A DNA stretch of 64,000 nucleotides, from the NCBI RefSeq assembly GCF_000350225.1, contig NW_005178949.1, positions 73,949 to 137,948 on the forward strand, in the 5' to 3' direction. A program made the translations under genes and the position numbers. A model generated the notes under the pieces. That model was given only the letters and a program-made list of their open reading frames with translations, was not told where the DNA came from and made no database searches. Source of the stretch: Chondrus crispus (taxonomy: Eukaryota; Rhodophyta; Florideophyceae; Gigartinales; Gigartinaceae). Every line of letters starts with the position of its first letter. The first letter of the stretch is position 1. Shown piece by piece: positions 9,361-19,349 of the stretch.

Positions 9361-11037
9361 ATGCCGAAGAAGACGAACGAGTTGCGACCTCCGGCGTTGT
9401 CGCCGCCCTCCACCGCTGCCCTCGCCGCGCCGCCGTTGTCGGCGCCGGCGCCCCGCGTCCCGCCGCCCACCACCGCAGCCCCGAACCGCGCGATGACTGA
9501 CTTGCGCTCTCCGCGGTTGTCGCCACCCGAAGTCGCCGCCTGCGCCGCGCCGACGTTGCCGGCGCTGACTCCCACCGCCCCGCTTCACGCCGCCGCCGCC
9601 CACAGCCGTCCGACCCCGCCGTCACCGGCGCCCCTCGCCCCGAGTCACGCTGCGGGCGCCCACAAGCGCCCGACCCCGCCCCCACACGAAACGGCCCCTC
9701 CTGTCGTCGTCACAGCAGCGCCCGCTCCTGCCCCACACCTTGCCGCCGCTCCCCTCCCCCCTCACCCTCCGCGCACCGCGCACCCCCCGTCCTCCCCGGC
9801 ACACCCACGCCGTGTCCCCCCCCACCTCGCACCTTCCTGGGCCTCCGTCGCCCGCTACGGCGGGTTCGGCTTCGACTCTAGCCCTTCCTCCAGCTCTGCG
9901 CCCATGTTCACCCTCGTCTCCCCCCCGACCATCCACCTGCCAAGTGTCCCAGTGAAATCCCGTACTCCGCTTCTTACCCTAGCCGCCGCACACGCCCTGG
10001 TCGCCGCACCAACCACAGCCGCGCACGCCGCACATGCGCTGGCCGCCCCCCCAATCCTAGCCATACCAGCCGCACATGCGCGGGCCTCCACCCATGCGAG
10101 CGCCACACCCACCCCACATCAACCGGCCTCCGCTCCAACCCCACCCACGCACACCGAGTTAAAGGCCGCACACGACCTCCTCCGCACCGTCGGCCTCCCT
10201 GTCCGCCTTGACCCCAACACAGGCGCCCCCGAGGCGCCTGCTCCCGCAATTACCGCGCTCGCCGTCGCTCCCACCTCCTCCCCCTCTGGATCCTTCGCCT
10301 CTTTCTCTGCAATCCAACATGCCCTCCGCCTCGGTGGCCGCCTCGCCACCACCTCCCTCCCTTCCCATGTCATCATCCCAGGGGCGGGCAAATGGACATA
10401 CATATATTTCGCTGTTTCAGACCTCGGCATCCTCACGCTCATCCTCGCTCACACCCGCCTCATTTACGAGGATCTCCAACTTCTCCCCGTACCGCTTTCT
10501 ACTTTCGTCAGGACGCTGGACCGCTCGCCCGCAGCTGGAATAGCCCGCCGCCTCGCCCAAGAGTCGCAACGCCTGTTACGTCGCAGTACCCCCACCTCAG
10601 TTCCCATGCGTCTTCGAACCGCCCTCGCCGGGGCACTCCGTCACACCTCCCGTACTATCTATGCGGCACTCGCCGCAGCCTCGAACGACGGATACTCTCG
10701 TCGACCTACCGCAACGGCTACCGCTCTGCCCGTCGTTCCTGCAAGCCCACCTACACAACCGTGCATTCAGAAATCTGCGTCGCCCCCTGTACCGGCGACC
10801 TCGCGCGCTGCGTCCCCGATCCCTATGCATACTACTGCCCCGGCCTTGGACGCCGCCCCCGCTGCGGCCCTCTGCAGCCCAGAGCCGGCACAAGATGCCA
10901 GCATGCCCGACAAAACTACCAAGGTCCGTGCCACGAGACGCTCGCCCGCCGACGCCGTCACCTCTCAGCCCCCGCCGCCTCCAACCGCTGTCACCGAGCC
11001 CCCCATTCCCGCCACCACTCCCCCGCCAAGTTTATAA
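9361..11037 (+). CDS. LINE first protein, Pro/Ala-rich
   Basis: A 558-residue frame from ATG 9361. Residues 1-265 and 460-558 are dominated by proline and alanine. Residues about 268-460 are less biased and may form the folded part (for example ELKAAHDLLRTVGLPVRLD and a hydrophobic segment around 345-375). By position it corresponds to the nucleic-acid-binding first protein of LINEs, but no zinc knuckle or RRM is visible. Its strong GC bias also opens frames on the other strand, and these are shadows. The gap to the RT frame is about 290 bases. Confidence 0.55.
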   Translation: MPKKTNELRPPALSPPSTAALAAPPLSAPAPRVPPPTTAAPNRAMTDLRSPRLSPPEVAACAAPTLPALTPTAPLHAAAAHSRPTPPSPAPLAPSHAAGAHKRPTPPPHETAPPVVVTAAPAPAPHLAAAPLPPHPPRTAHPPSSPAHPRRVPPHLAPSWASVARYGGFGFDSSPSSSSAPMFTLVSPPTIHLPSVPVKSRTPLLTLAAAHALVAAPTTAAHAAHALAAPPILAIPAAHARASTHASATPTPHQPASAPTPPTHTELKAAHDLLRTVGLPVRLDPNTGAPEAPAPAITALAVAPTSSPSGSFASFSAIQHALRLGGRLATTSLPSHVIIPGAGKWTYIYFAVSDLGILTLILAHTRLIYEDLQLLPVPLSTFVRTLDRSPAAGIARRLAQESQRLLRRSTPTSVPMRLRTALAGALRHTSRTIYAALAAASNDGYSRRPTATATALPVVPASPPTQPCIQKSASPPVPATSRAASPIPMHTTAPALDAAPAAALCSPEPAQDASMPDKTTKVRATRRSPADAVTSQPPPPPTAVTEPPIPATTPPPSL

Positions 11038-11330
11038 CGCCCGGCGCCCCTGGGTACCACCCCAACCGCCACTGTAGCTCCCCTCGCCACATCGGTCAAT
11101 GAAAGTGACCTCCACCCCGCCCAGCCCAACAGTGCCGCTCCGTCGCCCGAACACTCGCCTCCTGCTCCTCAAAGCGCACACCATGCACCTCATCCTCTCC
11201 ACTCGCCCCCTGTCTCGGCTCTTAACGCCCCGCCGCGCATCAAAAGAGCTCTGTCCACTAGCGCATCAGTCCCCCCTCCCAAGCGCGCCTCTCCCTCTCA
11301 GGAGGCCGCAGCACTCTCTCCCCTGGTCCA

Positions 11331-14300
11331 ATGATCTCAGATAGCCCCACCGCCGACCCCTTGGCCCCCTCTCACAGCGCTTCCCTTCCACCATCCATGA
11401 CAGACACATTCTCGCCCTCCCCTGAAAACCGACCATTCCCCCTCCCGGACGCCTCACCCCTCCCCTTGCTGTCGGTCCACGAACTCCTTTCGACCCCGAT
11501 CCGGCCCTCGGACATTTTCACTTCTATCCCTGGCCCTTGCCTGCATATCACGGTTCTACTTCTAATTCGCCTCGTGCGCGCTGCCACAGCAGCTAACACC
11601 CCCGACGCCACTCATCAAGCATTTATGCGCCTTCACATGCTGCCTACTGTTGTGCTCCGAAAAGCTTTCCGTGGAGAGCCCGGATGGCGTTCCTTGCGCG
11701 TTCAAATGCACGCCCTCCGTCTCCGCCTACGTAGGGCAAGCACCGGTCGCGAATGGGGTACCTTGTGGAGAGAAGCCCTTCATGCTCACGAAGCACGGCG
11801 GGCATGGCAGCACACACACTCCAAGCTCCCTTCACCCCACAGCTCTCGCGCCGCGCAAGCCGCCCGCGCCATGCGGCTAGCCTCCCAAGCCCAGTACGGG
11901 CGCGCGATGCGCACGTTCACCAACCCTCCTCTCGCCAACCTCAACGACACGGCCACGGTTGCAGCACTGCAAGCCCTTCACCCCGACCCTCCTGTCCCCG
12001 TCATGCCTCTGCCGCCCTCCGCACAACCACGGCCGCCAGAGGTCTCGGAGCAATCCGTTCTCCGTGCCGTCAGGCGCCTCAATCCCAACTCAGCCGCCGG
12101 TCCAGACCGCATGTCGCCCAAGCTCCTGCACCTCCTTGCCCACACACAAATTAGTCCCGAAGCAGGAGTGACCGGCATCTCTGCGCTCACAAATCTCGTC
12201 AGCCGCCTGGCCCGTGGTTCCCTTCCGCCCTGCACCATCCCCCTTGTCAGTGCCGCAACTCTGCTGCCCCTACAGCCACGCCCGGCCAAAATTCGCCCAA
12301 TTGCAATTGGACAAACCGTCCGTCGACTCATCACGAAAGTCCTCCTCCCAGCCGCAATAGAGGATTCCCGTGACCACTTCGCTCTTGAACAATTAGCCAA
12401 TGGTGTTCCGAACGGCATGGACGCTATCGTACACGACGCCCGGATGCTACTCCGTCGGCATGGAAGGGACCCACACTATGTCATGGTGTCAATTGACGCC
12501 TCCAATGCCTTCAACCGTTTCTCCCGCCAGAAAGTGCTGGACCAGCTCCCAACCAGAGCACCCTCTCTGTCCCGCTTTCTTGACATGTTTTATGCACGCA
12601 CCACCTCCCCCCTGATACTGCCCTCGTTCCTGCCCACCATGCTAGTCAGTCGAGAAGGGTCGCAACAAGGAGACCCTGCGAGCATGCTCCTCTTCTCTCT
12701 CGCTCTTCAGCCTCTCGCCCGGCGCATCTCACACGAATGTGACGTTCTCATGAACCGCTGGTATGCAGATGACGGTACCATCATCGGCCGTATCGATGAA
12801 GTTGCCAAAGCTCTTAAAATCCTCAACACAGAAGGACCAACCCACCAGTTCTTCCTCAACCCAGCTAAGACACGTGTCTTTTGGCCCAGCTTCTCCCCAG
12901 ACCTCCTGCTTCCCCTCACCACTGTTGCCCCTTTGCACGTCATCGAAGACGGCGGGTTGGAACTCCTCGGGGCCCCTATTGGGTCTGACTCGTTCATGAC
13001 GCAGTACATCACCCGCAAACTGCAAAACTGCAATTCCGCCCTCGCCCACCTGGACCACATCCCAGAGGCCCGCGTACGCTTTCACTTACACAGGGTCTCC
13101 GCTTCCGCCTGTCGCATGCAGCATCTGTTCCGGCTGGTACCCCCGACCTTCGCCTTTTCGTTCGCACAGCAATTTGATAGAGATCAGCTGAAGGCATACG
13201 AGCGCTTCAATAGTGTTACTCTTTCACCGAGCCTGGCCGTTCAAGTCCGATTGCCGTTCGTTCATGGGGGACATGGCCTCACATCATTGGCCAATACTTC
13301 ACACGCCTCTTACGCTGCAAGTCTCATCGACTCCGCCCCGGTACGACTAAAGGGGCCCCAGTTTCCCAACCTCAGGCAATACCAGCGCTTTGCACGAACA
13401 TCATTGAGGGTGGTTCTCGGCAATCTACCTCCTTCCGTACAACCACCTCACTTCTCCCTTACATCCTCGGATCTTGGCTGCCTCGAACCTACCGCACTTC
13501 TAGCGCGTCCTGAACGCATACATACCTTTTTACTTCAGGCGCAGCATAGCGCAGCGGCCAGCCGGTTCTGGGAGAAACGCCTTTGGCAATCCTCTCCCGA
13601 CCCTCCTCAGCACAGTGCAGCTTCAATTCGTCGAAGGGTACGGTTTCGCTCTCTCCTCGCTCCTGGCGCGACATCTTTCCTCACTGCCCACCCAGCTGCC
13701 ACCTCCCGCATTCATAACGCCACCTGGTCAACCATGCTACGTCGTCATCTGGACGCTCCTATCACATTCGATTCTATCTCGCCGTTGCGCTGCGCACATT
13801 GTTCCAAGCCACTCGACCCTCGAGGGGATCACGCGACCATCTGTAGCCATGGCTTCGGACTTGTCCACAGACACAATACCGTCCGAAGGTCTTCGCACGA
13901 CACGTGTTCCGTGGGGCTGGACTTGCATATTCCCTCGAGGTCCCTTTCCTGTTACCAAACTCTGCTGCACGGCCGGCCGATATCCTCGTTCAACCGTCCC
14001 CCCCTGCCCCAGGGCTCCCGTGTGACAAACCTACGGCCTACGATGTCACAATCTGCAGTCCATTCCGCAGGGGCATGATGTATCCCGCTGCCCGCCAATC
14101 TGCAGGAGCTGCAGAAGCAGCTGACGTGCGCAAGCGTCAGGCCCTCGAGCGGACTATTCGATCCACCCTGCTCATTGACGATCACCTTCCTCCGCCACCC
14201 CTAGACTGGCACTTTCAGCCACTATCGTTTGACACTCTAGGCGCCCCCTCACAGTCTACACTGCATGTCATCCATGAACACGCGAAGCTAATAGCACTTC

Positions 14301-14440
14301 GGAGCTCTTGCACCATTGCCTCCGCTCAAGCCCGCATCCACCAACGCCTGAGCTTCGCCATCTGGTCCACTGTCGCTGCTGCGATCCTTTCTCGCCTACC
14401 GACACACGTCGCGGACATCTCATATCCGATCGAAGTGTAA
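11331..14440 (+). pseudogene. LINE reverse transcriptase with C-terminal nuclease, one frameshift
   Basis: The main frame (11331-14078) carries the reverse transcriptase: IDASNAF with Asp389, GSQQGDP, and YADDG at residues 478-482. A C-x2-C finger follows near residue 820, then GDHATICSHGFG and HRHNTVR, the usual link to the restriction-like endonuclease. The expected continuation (RGAGLAYSLEVP, RPADILV, YDVTICSP, then a lysine-bearing helix) lies in another frame from about 13904 to the stop near 14440. A single frameshift between roughly 13885 and 13905 therefore separates RT and nuclease. PAD...YDVT matches the PD-(D/E)XK core. No in-frame ATG precedes 11331. Confidence 0.8.
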
Positions 14441-14460
14441 CTCAGCTTCCTATCTGCTAG

Positions 14461-14691
14461 TGTATCTGTAAGCGCACCCCTGCTGCATTGAAAAAAATTA
14501 CCCCCCCCCACTCCCGCCCGACCTTTCTGGCGGTAGCAGTAGTAAATTTCCAACCAATTTGTACCAGACCACCTCGTGCTACAGTACCGACCCCCCAAAA
14601 AATAAATTTGAATAAAAATGCATTCAAAAAATAAATAAATGATATTAGTAGGTACATGAATACCTAGAATTGTATCTGTAAGCGCACCCCT
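14461..14691 (+). repeat. 21-base direct repeat marking LINE ends
   Basis: An identical 21-base word starts at 14461 and at 14671, 210 bases apart, each followed by a run of C. It may mark the 5' ends of successive insertions or a repeated tail. Confidence 0.5.
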
Positions 14692-15212
14692 CATGTACAG
14701 TATTGATAAATTTACCCCCCAAAATAAAAGGGCACCCCACCTCGTCAGAAGCCCGCGGCGACATAGTTGAGCCCTCCGCCGTTGTCGCCGACCGCCCGCC
14801 CGCCCGCGCCAAGCTGCCGTTGATGGTACAGGCTTCCAGCGTCCCGCCTCCTGCCACCGCCGCCCGAGCCCGCCCATGCAAGAAAAGGTCCCTCCTGCCG
14901 TCTTGACAGCTACGCCCGCTCCCAGCCCTACACTTACCGCCGCACCCGTCTCCCCTCATCCGCCGAGAGTCGCCTTTGCCCCGGCCTCCCGACGCACCCA
15001 AGTGCAGAGTAGAGTCATCCGCATGCCGCTCTACCGCTCCCCTGCCTCCCCTCCCCTTCCTTCATGGCCTGCGACACCGGTACCCTGACCACCGTCCGCG
15101 CGCGCTGGCTCCCGCGCCAGCTCATCCTGCTTCCACCGTTGCCGCACCTCGGGCTCCATCTCAAGCCCGGCGGAGCGCCCGCGCTATCCTCCGCCGCGCA
15201 AGCGCACTACTG
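14671..15212 (+). mobile_element. LINE copy 2, 5' part only
   Basis: It opens with the same 21-base motif found at 14461 and continues as a Pro/Ala-coding GC-rich stretch. The part around 14880-14960 closely follows copy 1 around 9690-9775 (shared CCCCTCCTG..GTC.T.ACAGC and the following proline-rich text). It stops abruptly at a carbonic anhydrase fragment. LINEs normally lose the 5' end, so loss of the 3' part points to later breakage or recombination. Confidence 0.55.
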
Positions 15213-15637
15213 ACCCCGTGTTCCTCTCCTTCCCGCACACCCCCTCGCTCTGGTGCACCGTGTGGCTCTCGAGCGGGAACTGCTTGCCCATGAGGGTGTG
15301 CTCGCCGGGGTGGTGGAAGTGCCACGCGAGGGCCCAGTTCCAGCTGGCGGGGCCGGGCCAAGCGTTTATTCGGCGCGCACGAGCTTGGGCTGCGGGGCCA
15401 GCGGCGAGACGCCGACCGCCGCCGGAAAGTTGAGGGTGGCGGATCTCGCCCGCACCGCACGCGGAGAACTCCTCGTCCACTGACGACAGCGGCCCGTGCC
15501 CGTTCGTCCGCGTCGTGTCGTAGCTGTACGGCCCGTCCACAGCCCTCACCATCCCCCTCCGGCACCTCGCCCGTCGACGACGACGCGGCGAGGGAAACTA
15601 GGGCCGAGAGCAGCAGCGTGCAGACCTGGAGATTCAT
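15213..15637 (-). pseudogene. Alpha-carbonic anhydrase pseudogene
   Basis: The ATG at 15637 opens a typical signal peptide (MNLQVCTLLLSALVSLAASSS). The frame then shifts, and carbonic anhydrase sequence appears: YDTTRTNGHGPLSSVDEEFSACG, then a shift to NFPAAVGVSPLAPQPKL, then another to AWHFHHPGEHTLMGK and PLESHTVHQSEG. HFHHPGEHT and ESHTVH hold the zinc-ligand histidines and the Thr-gate region. At least three frame changes and loss of the C-terminal half make it dead. The family hydrates CO2; a secreted form would serve carbon uptake. A TATATTT box lies 78 bases upstream. Confidence 0.75.
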
Positions 15638-15714
15638 CGTGCGGGCTTTGGGCGTGTTCGGGTGGGGGAGTGAGTGAGATAGTGTGGGGGGAGTGCAGGG
15701 GGCGGGCGGGGTAC

Positions 15715-15721
15715 AAATATA
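15715..15721 (-). promoter_or_regulatory. TATA box of the carbonic anhydrase pseudogene
   Basis: TATATTT on the minus strand, 78 bases before the old ATG, with a C-rich leader between. The promoter outlived the reading frame. Confidence 0.45.
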
Positions 15722-15783
15722 CATGCGGCTGCCGGCGAGGTGTAAGATCCCCTACGCCGCTAGCGGATGCTACGGAGGCAAGA

Positions 15784-15843
15784 CCCCGCCTCATTCTCAT
15801 CACCCGGAGGCAGGGCTCCCTGGGTGATGAGAATAAGGCGGGG
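15784..15843. repeat. Hairpin, 22-base arms
   Basis: Arms 15784-15805 and 15822-15843 are inverted copies with one mismatch and a 16-base loop. The hairpin stands between the carbonic anhydrase promoter and the kinase fragment. Its origin is unknown; a foldback remnant is possible. Confidence 0.7.
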
Positions 15844-15954
15844 TAGTGGGCGGGGCGTGTGTGGCGCAGCGTGTCCGGCGGGGCAGTCTGCCGCGGGCGG
15901 GCGGGGGCGCCGTACAGACGTGGCGGCACACGGGGGGCGGCGCGAACGTTAGGA

Positions 15955-16437
15955 AAAGCGAGAGAGTGAAAGCTAAGGAGGCGCGCCGCCGCATCCCCGC
16001 CGAGATCCTCCTCGCCCTCGATTACATCCACATACTGTTCGTTGTGTACCGCGACTTGAAGCTGGAGAACGTCCTGCTTGACCTGGACGGCCACGTCCGC
16101 ATCGCCGAGCCGACTTGGGCCTCATCAAGCTGCTGAGCAAGCGGAAGCACCCGTCCCAGAAGCCCCAGCCGCCGCCCTCGTCCAACCTTCGCATCGCCCC
16201 GGCAAACCCCATCAACATGCCCGAGACCTTTTGCGGCACGCGCGAGTACGTCGCCCCGGAGATGCTCAGCGGCTGCGAGTACGGACAGGTGGTTGATCTC
16301 TGGGCCTTTGGCCTCGTCCAACTTCAAACCGCTCATCCGCGGCTTGCTCAACCGCAACCCCAACACTCGCCTTGGGCTCGGCCCAGATGGGATTACCGAA
16401 ATCGCTGTACAGTCTCACCCAAGGGCATATACGCCAT
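15955..16437 (+). pseudogene. AGC-family protein kinase pseudogene
   Basis: The second half of an AGC kinase can be read across three frames. AEILLALDYIH and VYRDLKLENVLLDLDGH give the catalytic loop. After a frame change come GLIKLLSK, the activation segment ETFCGTREYVAPEML, and DLWAFG. After a further jump that skips subdomains IX-XI comes KPLIRGLLNRNPNTRLG, ending near SHP, typical of the AGC C-lobe end. The N-lobe is missing. At least two frame changes and one internal deletion make it inactive. S6K, PKA and Akt types cannot be separated. Confidence 0.75.
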
Positions 16438-16760
16438 TGGTATGACGTGCGCAGAGAGCGAATGGGATACACAAATGCAGGACGAGGGCGGCCTGACATG
16501 AGGAAACGTCGCGTCGGGGTGCGGGGGAGCTAGGCGGGTGGTTTTCCAGGGGCGAAGTGCGGAGCGCGGAGCGGCAGGCTCGCGGCGTTTACGCCGGCGC
16601 GTGCGGCCGGGTGGCAGGCCACGCGCGCTTCTCATTCGCCGCGTGGGCATACGTAGGCCCATGACTACAACAATAACTCTATCAATTCCTATAAAATACA
16701 TCATAACCCCAACCGTCCAGTACCATAACGCACCCGCCGTTTCCCTTTCGCCCCTCCCGT
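16438..16760. other. No gene seen
   Basis: GC-rich spacer turning AT-richer after 16660. No motif. Confidence 0.4.
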
Positions 16761-17951
16761 ATGTCCACGGACAGCTTCCTCAACCAACAATTGAGAATGT
16801 CAATGTTGTCTGCCCCCCGCTCTGCCAGCACCACTGCGCCCGGTGCAGAGAGCGCCTTCATGACCACCACCGCCAACGAACCGACGAGTGTAGTCAATAA
16901 GGCGCCAGTCCCCGAAGCTCTCACGAAGCCAGTCGCGGCGAAAATTACTGCACCTTCAGCAGCGCTCGCAGCTGCTGACGCTCTGCTGGAGGCCACGGCT
17001 GTAGAGGCTCTCGCATCAAAGGTAGGAACCCGAACGGCACAAGCACAACAACGGGCAATTCCAGCAGAAGTGCTGGACCACAAGAGAGACGTACGTCGCA
17101 ATCAAAGCTCCATGATGCGAGCGGCAGTCATTCTTGAGGCAGCTTTCAAGCTGGAGTGCTGTGCCAGAGGCCTGGCTGGCGGTCAGTCGGAGCTAGCTGA
17201 ACACGAGTTGGAATTCATGGCTAGTCCACCAGGGGGCAATATATGGATTCCTCCTACTCGCAACGCGTTTGGTTTCATGTCAAGGCCTGTGCTGAACACA
17301 CAGGCAAATATTGAAACGGCTGGTGGATCTTCATGGCGCACAGGGCCGTCGCAGTCAATTACGAATAACTTTTTTCATGTCGGTACACCGCATGGTACGT
17401 CGGTTGTTATGCTGCTTGCACGCGAACGCGTTTGAACGCGTCTGTCCACAAGTGCCTGTGAATGTAAACTACTGTACTAACGTTCAATTCCGCGTTCAAC
17501 GTAACCACTTGCAGAACGTTTGGTCGTCGATAGACAGCCAATCCCCCCACCCGTGAACGCCAGGTTTTCTGGCCGTCGACAGGCGCTGCAGCCGGCAGCG
17601 GTACTCGAAGTTGGGTACCGCGATCCCTCCCAAAGCTCCCGCAGAAACAATACAGCGCCGATGAAAAATGATTTTCAGCAGACAAAGCTAGGGAATTCGA
17701 GCGGGCGGCGTTGGCGCGTTGATCAAGAGCAGCTCCCTGCTCCCACAGGGATACCCAGTATGGCAGACGTGATTTTGTCATACTTTTTTAAGACAATCTA
17801 TACAAAGAAGCCTTTGCTAGATTATACAACGTCGGAGAAAAATCGGCTGCGCAAATGGGCGACCGCGCATTCTAAATACAAGATACTTACAGAAGCCTTC
17901 TGCGAGATACTTTTTCAGTTTGGCGACAAGGGTGCGGATTTGGAGCGGTGA
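16761..17951 (+). pseudogene. Unrecognised coding tract in two pieces
   Basis: A 224-residue frame (16761-17435, ATG start) is Ala/Thr-rich at the N-terminus, then has a helical middle (residues 60-135). A second frame (17520-17951) ends in a charged helical stretch with TSEKNRLRKWATAHSKYK and a cluster of aromatic residues. They read like parts of one broken protein. No domain was recognised. The tract lies upstream of the Crypton-type recombinase on the other strand and could belong to that element, but nothing shows it. Confidence 0.3.
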
Positions 17952-18429
17952 CTCAGTCTTTATGAGTCCTCCATTGTGCCTTTGCACGATCGTGGTGGCC
18001 GTGGTACAGCTGTCGTCAAATCGCGCGCTTATCTCAAATGTCTACGGGCCCCACGAGGAAATGGAAATAGCATAACTAAGTTTAGGAGCAGGGTGCGCGC
18101 TTCCACGATAAGAAGCGCTCTGGATATATTACATGCAGCTTCCGCTCAATGTGCAGCCCGCAGTGGAGCTCGTCGACCTGATTAAATGTTTTTTGCAGGT
18201 TACAACTGCAGGGCGCGCCGCGCTTGCAAAATGGGGCGCAGCCCAAAGGCGACAGTGTGCGCGGGGCCGTGGCGGTCGGCTACAGGAGCACCACGCCTCG
18301 CACGCCTCGAGCATCCCCGGCCCTCCGTGCCGGCCGCCGCATGGCGGCTCGCGAGCCGCGCGTCCGTCCATCCCCGGGCGCTCGCTGCGCCGTGCCTCGC
18401 GCTGCTCGTCTCGCTGCGCCGCGAAGGCG

Positions 18430-19009
18430 TTATCCGAGGACACGCGGTGCGTTGAGCGGGACGTGCGTCTGGCAAACGGGGAGCGCGAACGAAACTCTGG
18501 CGACTCGGGCGACGCGGTGGGCAGGATAGTCTGGGACGCGGGCGGTGCGCGGGCGGGCGGGGGGTGGTCGGCGCGCTCGCAGGGCGGGTGCCGTCCTCGC
18601 GCGAGAGGGCGCACAGGTGGGAGCTGCGGAGGAGGGCGAGCTTCGCGGCGAGGAGATAGAGGATGCGGGCCTGGTCGGCGCGCGGCGGCCTCGTGGTGCG
18701 CGGGCGGCGCCACCGTGCGTCAGCAGGTGCTCCAGGCGGATGCGCACGGCGTGCTGACGCTACAGGTCGCGGTGGAAGGCCGACACGGCGCGCGACAGGG
18801 CGGCGTACGTCGCGCAGCAGGCGGTGGTCGAGACGCAGGGCCACGGCGTGCGGCGGCGACGCGACCCCGCGCGAGACGAGAGGGCGCTCAGCGCGGCGGA
18901 GAGGGTCGATGGCGTCGAGGACAGATCGACGGCCGTGAGCGACGGAGCGTCGCGCGCGGAGAGCGGGGGGGGACGGCGGGCGGCAGGTCATGTAATCCGC
19001 GTAGTCCAT
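18430..19009 (-). pseudogene. Possible decayed GC-rich host gene
   Basis: The ATG at 19009 follows a long C-rich leader of the kind seen before other genes here and begins MDYADYMTCRPPSPPALRA. The reading then looks more protein-like in a neighbouring frame (TLSAALSALSSRAG, YAALSRAVSAFHRDL), with a stop beyond it. No family was recognised. A frameshifted gene copy is more likely than a working gene. Confidence 0.25.
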
Positions 19010-19205
19010 GGGGGGGAAGGGGAGGGGGAAGGGGGAGGGGGAGGTGGGGATGGTGGGGGTAGTGGTTGGGCTTCCGGGGGGAGAGGGGGAGGGGTGTGTG
19101 GGAGGTTGGGGGGTGCAGCGATGGAGGGGGAGGGTACAGTACCATGGGGGGATGGGCGGGATATTTGGCGGCACTGGGAGGGTGGCGGGGGGTGGGCGGC
19201 AGGCG
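19010..19205 (+). repeat. G-rich low-complexity tract
   Basis: About 200 bases of mostly G with A, and many runs of three or more G (GGGGGAAGGGGGAGGGG type). On the minus strand it is the C-rich leader of the preceding ATG. The sequence could form G-quadruplexes. Confidence 0.6.
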
Positions 19206-19349
19206 TGCGTGTACGGGGAAGGGCGGGCGTCTGTAAAGAGGGGCGTGCGCGAGGGGTTGGCGCGGGGGTGGAAAACGCGGTCCGCCGCCGACCGCCTGCC
19301 CGTTGACGGCTGGCACAGGCGGCTTGCGGAACGCACACCAGTCTGTCGT

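Larger units (their letters stand above)
9241..14650 (+). mobile_element. LINE of the restriction-like endonuclease type, copy 1
   Basis: A non-LTR retrotransposon of about 5.4 kb with a Pro/Ala-rich first frame, a reverse transcriptase frame, and a C-terminal zinc finger plus PD-(D/E)XK-like nuclease. No apurinic-type endonuclease precedes the RT, which places it among early-branching RLE LINEs (R2/CRE-like clades and their algal relatives). The limits are approximate. The left edge abuts an AT-rich tract, and the right part ends in A-rich sequence (about 14600-14640). A 21-base motif beginning TGTATCTGTAAGCGC at 14461 recurs at 14671, where a second copy starts. One frameshift in the second gene means this copy is probably no longer autonomous. 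Confidence 0.75.

Noticed and set aside
9201-10112. Long minus-strand frames rich in Gly, Arg and Ala
   Set aside because: They mirror the GC-rich Pro/Ala coding strand of the LINE first protein and carry no motif.
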